From Natronococcus sp. CG52 (GTDB lineage Archaea > Halobacteriota > Halobacteria > Halobacteriales > Natrialbaceae), in assembly GCF_023913515.1 (NCBI RefSeq), contig NZ_CP099391.1, forward strand, positions 1,302,001-1,366,000: 64,000 nt of DNA, given 5' to 3'. This document shows positions 42,130 through 51,742 of the stretch, piece by piece; position 1 is the first letter of the stretch, and every line of letters begins with the position of its first letter. The notes under the pieces are model-generated. The model made no database searches and was not told the origin of the DNA. It saw only the letters and a list, made by a program, of their open reading frames with translations. The position numbers and the translations under genes are program-made.

Positions 42130-42680
42130 CCGGGAGTAGCCGCGACGCCGCGGAACCGGCGGCGCTCGAGACCGACCTCGAACTCGCCGCCATCGTCGCC
42201 GTCGCCGACAACGGGGTGATCGGAAACGACGGGGAGATGCCGTGGCACCTCCCGGCGGATCTGGCCCACTTCAAGGAGACGACGATGGACCACCCGGTGA
42301 TCACGGGTCGGGTGACCTACGAGGGAATCCTCGAGGCACTCGGCGAACCGCTCCCGGGACGGACGACGATCGTACTGACGAGCCGAGAACTCGAGACGCC
42401 CGAAAACGCCGTCGTCGCCGGAAACCTCGGGGAAGCGCTCGAGGCGGCGGAGCGGGCCGCCGAGCGCCACGACGGCGCTGAGAGGGCGTTCGTCGCGGGA
42501 GGCGCCACGGTTTACGAACAGTTCCTGCCCGCACTCGATCGACTGCTCGTGACCGAAGTACACGACGAACCGGTCGGCGATACGCACTTTCCGGACTGGG
42601 ATCGGGACGCGTTCGAGGAGGTGTCGCGCGACGAGCGCGACGGCTTCGCGTTCGTCGAGTACGTCCGCGGGCGCGGGTAA
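42126..42680 (+). CDS. folA: Dihydrofolate reductase
   Basis: A 184-residue DHFR that regenerates tetrahydrofolate after thymidylate synthesis. Family landmarks are LAAIVAVADNGVIGNDGEMP with the catalytic-loop WHLPADLAHFKETT, the NADPH-binding VITGRVTYEGI (about residues 58-68), TIVLTSRE and VAGGATVYEQFLP. The N-terminal 20 residues precede the usual start and are an acidic extension. The ATG overlaps the thyA stop, so the pair is translationally coupled. Confidence 0.95.
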   Translation: MTGSSRDAAEPAALETDLELAAIVAVADNGVIGNDGEMPWHLPADLAHFKETTMDHPVITGRVTYEGILEALGEPLPGRTTIVLTSRELETPENAVVAGNLGEALEAAERAAERHDGAERAFVAGGATVYEQFLPALDRLLVTEVHDEPVGDTHFPDWDRDAFEEVSRDERDGFAFVEYVRGRG

Positions 42681-43402
42681 CCGGCGCAGTGCGATAGGTG
42701 GCACGTCCGGTTCTTTCGTCCGCGCGGCTTTCGAACTGGAGGGGAAACGCGTCGGCGGTCCGGAGACGCGTCGCTTCTTCGACAAGATCGGAGGAAATAT
42801 TCGCGTCCTTATTACGGCAACACAATGACCGTTTGAGAGGGGCGACGGAAAACCGAGCAGTTCGGCGCGGAACCTGCTTCGGTCGTACGGTCTGACTATC
42901 GATCGGCGCCCGACGGGTCGACGGCCAGCGGTGACCGAGAAATCCACGGCCAAATCGCTGTCGGAACCCCGAACGGTTACGAAGCGTGATCCGTTTTCCG
43001 TACTGATTTCCCGACGAACAGTCCGTGGAAATCATCTCTTTTGTCGTATGAAACGTTTCGGCCCGCGGCTTTGCTGTCGCGAACCGCTCCGCAATCCGAC
43101 CGCGACGCGACGTCGCGTCCCGTCGAGCAGCCGCCGCCTGCGAGACGGATCGATCTCGATTCTCGAGAGCGACGCGACGTAACGATCCAGAACGCAGAAC
43201 GAGAACGGCGAAACCCGTTCCGCCCGATAAACGACTATTGGTAGCATCCGTCGGCCGCATTCTCGTAATGTGCCGGAATCCGTCCATAGTTGGGTCAACG
43301 GGCGCATTTTCTGAGTACGGTTCGTCTTAGACCGTGGAACGATCGGGGCCACTTATGCCAGAATTAGATCAAGAATCGTCTACCCCGAACAGGGGAACGC
43401 CG
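42681..43402. other. Upstream region of tandem-duplication unit 1
   Basis: About 720 bp without a supported gene. From about 42840 it is similar over most of its length to 43868-44508, sharing a hairpin whose stem words are GATTTCC (43005-43011) and GGAAATC (43027-43033), the word ttccgcccgataaac, and a final ttcgtcttagaccgtg before the gene. The first 150 bp have no match seen in the window. Confidence 0.6.
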
Positions 43403-43411
43403 GTGAGAGAC

Positions 43412-43837
43412 ATGACAAAAGATAACACTGAAACCCTCAACGACTCGAGAGATTCGCTCGTGAAGAAGGGGGCGCTCGCCGCGACGGCGGTCGCCCTCGG
43501 CGCAGGCGCGACGGCGGGAACCGCTTCCGCCCAGGAAGACGGTGAGGTGGTCGTCCCGGGCGACGACTACCACCCCGATCTCGACTTCGAGGTCACCTCG
43601 CAGCTGGACGAAGGGTCGAAGAACGACCTGCTCGAAACCGCCGGTCTGGACGCAGAGTTCTCCGACCCGGACGACTGGGACGTCTACGTCATCAACTACG
43701 ATATGGGCGGGTCCGCCCAGGCGCTCGGCTACCTGATGACGGAGGACCTCGACATCGAAGCCGGTGACAGCGGCACGATGGACGAGGATGCAACGATTCG
43801 CAACTCCGAGCTGAACCTGATGGAATTCACGCCCTGA
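43412..43837 (+). CDS. Exported-family paralogue 1, twin-arginine motif lost
   Basis: A 141-residue member of the pair. Its N terminus is a degraded Tat-like signal: SRDSLVKKGALAATAVALG, followed by a hydrophobic stretch ending GTASAQ. The second arginine is replaced by aspartate, so Tat export is doubtful. The mature part (VVVPGDDYHPDLDFEV, FSDPDDWDVYVINYDMGGSA, RNSELNLMEFTP) is acidic and beta-rich and matches its neighbour. ATG 43412 is used because GGTGA (43402-43406) sits just ahead as a ribosome site; an in-frame GTG (43403) and ATG (43355) are alternatives. Function unknown; such families are common in haloarchaea. Confidence 0.65.
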   Translation: MTKDNTETLNDSRDSLVKKGALAATAVALGAGATAGTASAQEDGEVVVPGDDYHPDLDFEVTSQLDEGSKNDLLETAGLDAEFSDPDDWDVYVINYDMGGSAQALGYLMTEDLDIEAGDSGTMDEDATIRNSELNLMEFTP

Positions 43838-44508
43838 TTTCGACGACGGAGCGAGCCGCTCGAGACGGTCGAAGGGAAAGCGAACGGTTCGGCGTGGAAC
43901 CCGTTTGAGTCGTGCGATTTCGACCGCCGAGCGACGTCCGGGTTCCCGCTGGTTCGAGGCCCGCAAACCGGTCACCCGCGTCGCCGAGACTGTTCCGTTT
44001 TGCACGGCCGGGACGACGCTCGACGGACCGACGGCCAGGAGTGACCGAGAAACCCAGGGCGAAATCGCTGTCGGAACTGCTGACGATTGTGGAGGATGAT
44101 TGGTTTCCCGTACTGATTTCCGGACGGACAGTCCTGAGAAATCATCTATTTTGTTGTACGAGTGTCCCCGATCCACGATTCTTCTGTCGCGGAATCCCGA
44201 GAATTCGGCTACATCCGGGGTGTCGTACCGACGGATACCATCCACCGCGTACGAGGCGGATCGATATCGGTTCCTATCAGCGACGTGATTTAACGGGTCC
44301 AAAACGGGTGCGGCAAAGTCCGTTCCGCCCGATAAACAACCATTTCTGATATCTGTCGCCGATCTCCGCGTGATGTGCCGAAATCTGGGCGTATCTCGGC
44401 CAATGACCATATTTTGCGAATACAGTTCGTCTTAGACCGTGAAACGATCGGCCTCACTTATGCCAGAATTGGATCAAGAACCGTCTACCCCGAACAGGGG
44501 GAACAAAA
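43838..44508. other. Upstream region of tandem-duplication unit 2
   Basis: About 670 bp similar to 42840-43402. It keeps the hairpin words GATTTC (44115-44120) and GAAATC (44138-44143), and the shared ttccgcccgataaac. At 44460 an ATG-started 28-codon frame repeats the MPELDQE peptide of unit 1 but leaves the gene frame because of a 1-bp length difference near 44496-44508. Confidence 0.6.
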
Positions 44509-44517
44509 GTGAGAGAC

Positions 44518-45093
<576 letters not shown>

Positions 45094-45373
45094 CGCGGCT
45101 CACCGATCCCTATTTTTCTGGTATCGGACCATCTGATAGAGCGGATCTAGAAACCGTTCGATCGGAAGCTGTTGGCTTCCCCCGACTGTCGAGATTGATC
45201 GCGCTACCCGGTCTACCGGGCGATTACCGAGTGACGATACACCGAACGAACGGCAGCACTCGATCCGTCCCCGTGAATCGATTCCGATCGCTCGATCGCC
45301 CGCAGTGAGAGCGTTCGATCCTTCGACCGGTCGCCCGGCGGGCTTTTACAACTCCTGGCCGTAGACGAATCCA

Positions 45374-47611
45374 ATGAGCCACCCGACGGAGCGCAACCGG
45401 CTCGAGGAGGAGCAAAGCCCCTACCTGCGCCAGCACGCGGACAACCCCGTCAACTGGCAGCCCTGGGACGAACAGGCGCTCGAGACCGCCCGCGAGCACG
45501 ACGTCCCGATCTTCCTCTCGATCGGCTACTCGGCGTGTCACTGGTGTCACGTCATGGCGGACGAGAGCTTCGCCGACGAGGAGGTCGCCGAGGTGCTCAA
45601 CGAGCACTTCGTTCCGATCAAGGTCGACCGCGAGGAGCGTCCGGACGTCGACAGCATCTACATGACCGTCTGTCAGCTGGTCAGCGGCGGCGGCGGCTGG
45701 CCGCTCTCGGCGTGGCTCACGCCCGAGGGCAAGCCGTTCTACGTCGGCACTTACTTCCCCAAGGAGCCGAAGCGCGGACAGCCGGGCTTTCTCGACGTTC
45801 TCGAGAATCTCCGCGGCTCCTGGGAGACGGACCGCGACGAGATCGAGAACCGGGCCGACCAGTGGACCGAGGCGGCGGCGGACCGACTCGAGGAGACGTC
45901 CGACGCGGTCGGCGCCGCGGAGCCGCCCTCGAGCGACGTCCTCGAGCGCGCCGCGGACGCGGCGCTCCGGAGTGCGGACCGCCAGTACGGCGGCTTCGGC
46001 TCCGGCGGACCGAAGTTCCCCCAGCCGTCGCGGCTGCGCGTGCTCGCCCGGGCGTACGACCGCACCGGCCGGGAGGAGTACCTCGAGGTGCTCGAAGGCT
46101 CGCTCACCGCGATGATCGAGGGCGGGCTCTACGACCACGTCGGCGGCGGCTTCCACCGGTACTGCGTCGATCGGGACTGGACGGTGCCCCACTTCGAGAA
46201 GATGCTGTACGACAACGCCGAGATTCCGCGGGTCCTGCTCGCCGGCTACCAGCTCACGGGTGAGGATCGCTACGTCGAGGTCGTCGCGGAGACCCTCGAG
46301 TTCGTCTCCCGGGAGCTCACCCACGACGAGGGCGGCTTCTTCAGCACGCTCGACGCCCAGAGCGAAGATCCCGAGACCGGCGAGCGCGAGGAGGGCGCGT
46401 TCTACGTCTGGACGCCCGCCGAGGTTCGGGACGTCCTCGATGACGAAACCGACGCCGAACTCTTCTGCGAGCGCTTCGACATCACGGAGTCGGGTAACTT
46501 CGAGGGGCAGAACCAGCCGAACGTCGACGCGTCGATCCCCGAACTCGCCGAGCGGTTCGACCTCGAGGAGAACGAGGTCGAAGAGCGGCTCGAGTCCGCC
46601 CGCGAGCAGCTGTTCGAGGCCCGCGAGGAGCGGCCGCGACCCAACCGCGACGAGAAGGTGCTCGCGAGCTGGAACGGGATGATGATCGCGACCTGCGCCG
46701 AGGCCGCGCTCGTGCTGGGCGAGGACGAGTTCGCCAGTATGGCGGTCGACGCCCTCGAGTTCGTTCGAGATCGGCTCTGGGACGCGGACGAGAAGCGGCT
46801 GTCGCGGCGCTACAAGGACGGGGACGTGGCCGTCCAGGGCTACCTCGAGGACTACGCCTTCCTCGCACGCGGAGCCCTCGGTTGCTACGAGGCGACGGGC
46901 GACGTCGACCACCTCGCCTTTGCCCTCGAACTCGCCCGCGTCATCGAAGCCGAGTTCTGGGACGACGAGCGAGAGACGATCTACTTCACGCCCGAGAGCG
47001 GCGAGTCGCTCGTCACGCGGCCCCAGGAGTTGACCGACCAGTCGACGCCCTCCGCCGCGGGCGTCGCGGTCGAGACCCTTCTCGCGCTCGACGGCTTCGC
47101 CAGCGAGGCGCAAAGCGCCTCGAGCCGTGCGAGCGGGCAAAGCCCGCGAGCAGAAGCCGTCGACGACGAGGAGTTCGAGGAGATCGCCGCGTCCGTCCTG
47201 CAGACCCACGCCGGTCGCCTCGAGTCGAACGCGCTCCAGCACGCGACGCTCTGTCTCGCCGCGGATCGCCTCGATGCGGGCGCGCTCGAGGTGACGGTCG
47301 CCGCCGACGAACTGTCCGCGGAGTGGCGAGACCGCTTCGCCTCGCGGTACCTGCCGGACCGGCAGTTCGCGCTCCGGCCGCCGACCGAGGACGGCCTCGA
47401 GGACTGGCTCGACCGACTGGGGCTCGAGGGCGCGCCCGCCGTCTGGGCCGGTCGCGAGGCCCGCGACGGGGAGCCGACGCTGTACGTCTGCCGGAACCGA
47501 ACCTGCTCGCCGCCGACCCACGACGTCGACGAGGCGATCGCGTGGCTCGACGGTTCGAGTACTGGTGGGGAAAACGCAGACGCCGAAATCGAAGACGACG
47601 TGCCGTTCTAG
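45374..47611 (+). CDS. Thioredoxin-domain protein, DUF255/YyaL type
   Basis: A 745-residue protein of the spermatogenesis-associated protein 20/YyaL family. The N-terminal thioredoxin-like domain (about residues 5-170) has ERNRLEEEQSPYLRQHADNP, the CxxC in YSACHWCHVMADESF and EVNEHFVPIKVDREERPDVD-like text. The rest is an alpha/alpha-toroid resembling glucosaminidase-type folds (GGGFHRYCVDRDWTVPHFEK, LASWNGMMI). Its substrate is unknown. A roughly 25-residue low-complexity insert (about 577-600) is encoded by DNA with two triloop hairpins. A TATA-like word (cttttac, 45345-45351) lies 28 nt before the ATG. Confidence 0.88.
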   Translation: MSHPTERNRLEEEQSPYLRQHADNPVNWQPWDEQALETAREHDVPIFLSIGYSACHWCHVMADESFADEEVAEVLNEHFVPIKVDREERPDVDSIYMTVCQLVSGGGGWPLSAWLTPEGKPFYVGTYFPKEPKRGQPGFLDVLENLRGSWETDRDEIENRADQWTEAAADRLEETSDAVGAAEPPSSDVLERAADAALRSADRQYGGFGSGGPKFPQPSRLRVLARAYDRTGREEYLEVLEGSLTAMIEGGLYDHVGGGFHRYCVDRDWTVPHFEKMLYDNAEIPRVLLAGYQLTGEDRYVEVVAETLEFVSRELTHDEGGFFSTLDAQSEDPETGEREEGAFYVWTPAEVRDVLDDETDAELFCERFDITESGNFEGQNQPNVDASIPELAERFDLEENEVEERLESAREQLFEAREERPRPNRDEKVLASWNGMMIATCAEAALVLGEDEFASMAVDALEFVRDRLWDADEKRLSRRYKDGDVAVQGYLEDYAFLARGALGCYEATGDVDHLAFALELARVIEAEFWDDERETIYFTPESGESLVTRPQELTDQSTPSAAGVAVETLLALDGFASEAQSASSRASGQSPRAEAVDDEEFEEIAASVLQTHAGRLESNALQHATLCLAADRLDAGALEVTVAADELSAEWRDRFASRYLPDRQFALRPPTEDGLEDWLDRLGLEGAPAVWAGREARDGEPTLYVCRNRTCSPPTHDVDEAIAWLDGSSTGGENADAEIEDDVPF
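47105..47147 (+). repeat. Two triloop hairpins inside the DUF255 coding sequence
   Basis: GAGGCGC (47105-47111) and GCGCCTC (47115-47121) flank AAA; GCGGGC (47133-47138) and GCCCGC (47142-47147) flank AAA. The encoded stretch (SASSRASGQSPRAEAV region) is a low-complexity insert in the family alignment as I recall it. Confidence 0.7.
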
Positions 47612-47617
47612 CGACGA

Positions 47618-48001
47618 TCAGGCCGTTTCCGTCTCGAGTTCGGCCTCGAGTTCCTCCGCGAGCCAGACGGCCGGCGGGACGTCCTCCTCCTCGACGAAGC
47701 GCGTGATCTCCTCGCCCGCGTCGTCTTCGACCACGATCGTCGGGATGTACTCGATATCGTACTCGTCGACGCCGGGGCCCTGCTTGTCCTGGTCGAGGGC
47801 GATCTCGTCGATGCGCTCTTCCGGTACCTCGGCGGCCTCGAGCGCCGCGCCGAAGTCCGGCAGCAGGGCGCGACAGTCCTTGCACCAGTCGCCGCCCCAG
47901 ACCTTGTAGGTCAGGTCGCCGTGGGCGGCGAGCGTGTCGACGGTGTCGTCGTAGGAGGCGGCGTCCCACGTCGGGTTCGGCCGCATGGTTTCGAGACTCA
48001 T
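47618..48001 (-). CDS. Thioredoxin-like protein
   Basis: A 127-residue thioredoxin-fold protein with the active-site WCKDC in VWGGDWCKDCRALLPDFGAA (about residues 35-50) and the cis-proline strand IEYIPTIVVEDDAG. The extra KD between the cysteines differs from the CGPC of classical thioredoxin and matches a halophilic thioredoxin subgroup. It ends 7 nt from the DUF255 stop, convergent with it. ATG 48001 is chosen over the GTG at 48007. Confidence 0.82.
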   Translation of the reverse strand: MSLETMRPNPTWDAASYDDTVDTLAAHGDLTYKVWGGDWCKDCRALLPDFGAALEAAEVPEERIDEIALDQDKQGPGVDEYDIEYIPTIVVEDDAGEEITRFVEEEDVPPAVWLAEELEAELETETA

Positions 48002-48145
48002 GGACACGAGTTTCGCGCCCGGCGGCTTAACGACCGCGTTTCCGACGGGCGTTGCGTTTGAGTGACCGATCCGTTACTCGCGTGCGACGAACGCGACCGG
48101 CGCCGAGTCGGTAGCATTTTTACACCAAACCCAAGAGTTATCACC

Positions 48146-49204
48146 ATGGTATTCGACTCGATCGCCGAACCAGGTCACGAGCAGATATCCTACTTCTCCG
48201 ATCCAGAGACGGGCCTGACGGCCATCGTTGCGATTCACGACACCACTCTTGGCCCGAGCCTCGGCGGGACACGTATCCTCGACTACGAGTCCGAAGACGC
48301 CGCACTGACGGACGTACTGCGGCTCTCGGAGGCGATGACCTACAAGGCGGCCGCGGCGGACCTGCCGCTGGGCGGGGGGAAAGCGGTCATCATCGGCAAT
48401 CCGGAGGAAGTCAAAACCGAGGACGTCCTCGAGGCCTACGGCCGGGCCGTCGACTGTCTGGCCGGCCGCTACGTTACCTCGGTCGACATCAACTCCGGCG
48501 CCGAGGAGATGGACATCGTCGCGCGCGAAACGGACCACGTCGTCGGCGTCAGCGACGGTCTGGGGAACCCGTCGAAGGTCACAGCCCACGGCGTCTTCCA
48601 CGGTATCCGTGCCTCCGTCGAGCACGTCTACGGCACCGACTCCGTCAGCGACCTCGACGTCGTCGTTCAGGGACTGGGCAAGGTCGGTCGCCTGCTCGCC
48701 GAGGAATTACTCGAGCACGGCGCCTCCGTGACGATCTCCGACGTAAACCGGGACGCCGTCGACGACTTCACCGACGCCTACGACGTCGACGTCGTCGCGC
48801 CCGGTGCGGTCTACGAGCGGTCATGCGACGTCTTTGCACCCTGTGCGATCGGCGCTATCGTCAACGACGAGACGATCGACCAGTTCGAGTGTGACATCGT
48901 CGCCGGCTCTGCGAACAACGTCCTCGCCGAGCGGCGTCACGCGGCCGCACTCGCAGAGCGGGACATCCTCTATGCGCCCGACTACGTGATCAACGCGGGT
49001 GGGCTGATCACCGTCGGCAAGGAGTACCTCGGTGGGACCTACGACGAGGCTTACGAGGGGGCCGAAGCGATCGGCGACCGACTCGGCGAGATGATCGAGC
49101 GTGCCGAAGACGAGAATCGCACGGTCCTCGATGCTGCGGAGGCGTACGCCCAGGAGCGGATCGACGATTCTGAGAGGGTGACGCCGGCACTGCCGTCGAA
49201 CTAG
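48146..49204 (+). CDS. Glu/Leu/Phe/Val dehydrogenase family protein
   Basis: A 352-residue amino acid dehydrogenase, closest in layout to leucine/valine dehydrogenases. The catalytic lysine region is TYKAAAADLPLGGGKAVIIG (about residues 72-91), the NAD fold starts at DVVVQGLGKVGRLLAEELLE, and the closing VINAGGLITVGKEYLGGTYD is family-typical. It deaminates an amino acid with NAD to a 2-oxo acid. ATG 48146 begins the family N terminus (MVFDSIAEPGHEQI); a TATA-like catttttacacc at 48115-48126 lies 27 nt upstream. Confidence 0.87.
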   Translation: MVFDSIAEPGHEQISYFSDPETGLTAIVAIHDTTLGPSLGGTRILDYESEDAALTDVLRLSEAMTYKAAAADLPLGGGKAVIIGNPEEVKTEDVLEAYGRAVDCLAGRYVTSVDINSGAEEMDIVARETDHVVGVSDGLGNPSKVTAHGVFHGIRASVEHVYGTDSVSDLDVVVQGLGKVGRLLAEELLEHGASVTISDVNRDAVDDFTDAYDVDVVAPGAVYERSCDVFAPCAIGAIVNDETIDQFECDIVAGSANNVLAERRHAAALAERDILYAPDYVINAGGLITVGKEYLGGTYDEAYEGAEAIGDRLGEMIERAEDENRTVLDAAEAYAQERIDDSERVTPALPSN

Positions 49205-49330
49205 CTGCTATCGCTGCTCTCTACGCGTACTGCCCGCCGATCGGCCCGTTTCTCCCTCCGTCGTGTCACCACCGGCACGTCCTGCCGAGGTCCAGTACGG
49301 GTTTACGTCTCGACTTCCTACGCGTTTCCA

Positions 49331-50311
<981 letters not shown>

Positions 50312-50351
50312 CTGGTTGCTTCGGTAACAAAATCAGTCTTTCACCTTCCCA

Positions 50352-50368
50352 ACCGAATTTATATTAGG
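50352..50368 (+). promoter_or_regulatory. TATA box for the lipoprotein at 50387
   Basis: The sequence gaatttatattagg is centred about 26 nt before the ATG, matching the leaderless pattern. Confidence 0.6.
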
Positions 50369-50386
50369 CTCGCCTGTGAGGAAACG

Positions 50387-51094
50387 ATGACAGACAGCAC
50401 CAGGCGCGGTCTGCTATGTGGCGGGGCAGGATTGCTCGCACTCACCGCCGGGTGTATCGCGGACGATCTCGGCGGGTCGTCCGAGCCTGACGACGGAACC
50501 GACGGTGACGACGACGCTATGGGCGATAACGGAGCCGACGACGAATCCGACGACGGGTCGACCGACGACGAGGAGACGGGAGGGACCGAAACACAGGCGT
50601 TCCGGTACGGCGAGCCCGCGACCGAACCGAACGCAACCCTGTTCCTCGAGCGCGAGGAGGCCGAGGAGTGGCTCGATGAGCGACGTATCGGCGGCGACTC
50701 CGAGGACGCTGTCGCCGAGATCGTCGACGAGACGTCGTTCGAGGAGTGCTCGCTGACCTCACTCGAGGCCGGCGCACCGAACCTGTGTTACGAACTGCTC
50801 CTCGAGTCGGCTACCGTCGAAGACGGGAGACTCGACCTCGAGGCGGTCGTCAGCGACGAGGAGAGCGACGAGATGGGATGTGCCCAACAGGAGACGACGG
50901 TCGGAGTGCTCGTCCGCGCGTCGGACGGCGGCGAACCGGTGACCGACGTCTCCGCGACCGTCGTCGACCGCGAGGGGAGCGAGTACGAGTTCGAACTCGC
51001 CAGCGATAGCGACAGCGACGGGAGCTCCGGTTCGGACTCGACGTCCGACGGCAACGGCGAGGAGGAGACGGACAACGATTCAGACGACGAGTGA
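50387..51094 (+). CDS. Tat lipoprotein with acidic linkers
   Basis: A 235-residue exported protein. The signal has twin arginines (STRRGLLCGGAG) and a lipobox (LTAGC, Cys about residue 23). The first 70 residues of the mature part are an acidic disordered linker, then a folded domain with four cysteines (EECSLTSLEAGAPNLCYELL, DEMGCAQQETTVGVL) and an acidic tail. No enzyme signature is seen; it probably binds a ligand at the cell surface. A TATA box lies 26 nt before the start, and it is convergent with the DUF5804 gene. Confidence 0.7.
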   Translation: MTDSTRRGLLCGGAGLLALTAGCIADDLGGSSEPDDGTDGDDDAMGDNGADDESDDGSTDDEETGGTETQAFRYGEPATEPNATLFLEREEAEEWLDERRIGGDSEDAVAEIVDETSFEECSLTSLEAGAPNLCYELLLESATVEDGRLDLEAVVSDEESDEMGCAQQETTVGVLVRASDGGEPVTDVSATVVDREGSEYEFELASDSDSDGSSGSDSTSDGNGEEETDNDSDDE

Positions 51095-51141
51095 CGCTGC
51101 GTAGTGACCGCCGGACGTGGTGTCTCGGCGGTCCCGCTGAC

Positions 51142-51669
51142 TTACGGCGAGTACTCCGACTCCGTGAGCCGCACGACGAGCGTCTCGTCGACGTCCCGGA
51201 GGTCGTACGTCGGCAGTTCACCCCCCGTTCGGCGGACGTACAGCGGTTCGACGAGCCGCGGCAGCAGGGTCGTCGGACCCATTCCGTCGGTTTCGGTCCC
51301 GTCGGCCGGCTCGTCCTGTTGTTCGTCCTCGCCGGCTCGCTCGAGTCCGTAAATCTTGCAGAACTCGTCGGTGTCGGCGGGCGCGACGGTACCGTTGCGC
51401 AGTTCGCGGGCTAGCGGTCGCGAGAGCCACTCCGTCTCGTTCACCGAGGGTTCCTGGACGAGCGCTTCGTCGACGAACCGGGTCAGGTACCAATCGAGAT
51501 CGTTCAGCAGCGAGACCGCCGCGCCGATGCTGACGGTCCGAACCGCGAGCGCGTTCTCGAACGGTCGCTCGAGGTCGTACGTCGCGAGCGCCTCCCGGGA
51601 CGTCTCTCGCGAGAGCAACTCGTACTGGAGGTTCACCTCGGGGTCGCCGACGAGACAGACGCGGGTCAC
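51142..51669 (-). CDS. DUF5804-like haloarchaeal protein
   Basis: A 175-residue soluble protein starting MTRVCLVGDPEVNLQYELLS from GTG. The first 110 residues are conserved in haloarchaea as I recall (family DUF5804), with ATYDLERPFENALAVRTVSI and WYLTRFVDEALVQEP; the C-terminal part has YVRRTGGELPTYDLRDVDE. No motif shows a function. The frame is open far upstream (to 51984), but homologues start here and the upstream part does not look like protein. Its 5' side is the PQQ-protein gene's 3' end. Confidence 0.7.
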   Translation of the reverse strand: MTRVCLVGDPEVNLQYELLSRETSREALATYDLERPFENALAVRTVSIGAAVSLLNDLDWYLTRFVDEALVQEPSVNETEWLSRPLARELRNGTVAPADTDEFCKIYGLERAGEDEQQDEPADGTETDGMGPTTLLPRLVEPLYVRRTGGELPTYDLRDVDETLVVRLTESEYSP

Positions 51670-51742
51670 TGTTCGGTGGTGGGAGTGTCTCGATAATGTG
51701 CGTTTCGTCTCCCAGTCGCGAATTCCGGGCCCGACGATCTCG

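Noticed and set aside
45224-47521. 765-codon minus-strand frame opposite the DUF255 gene
   Set aside because: It mirrors the coding strand's third-position bias and has no recognisable domain.
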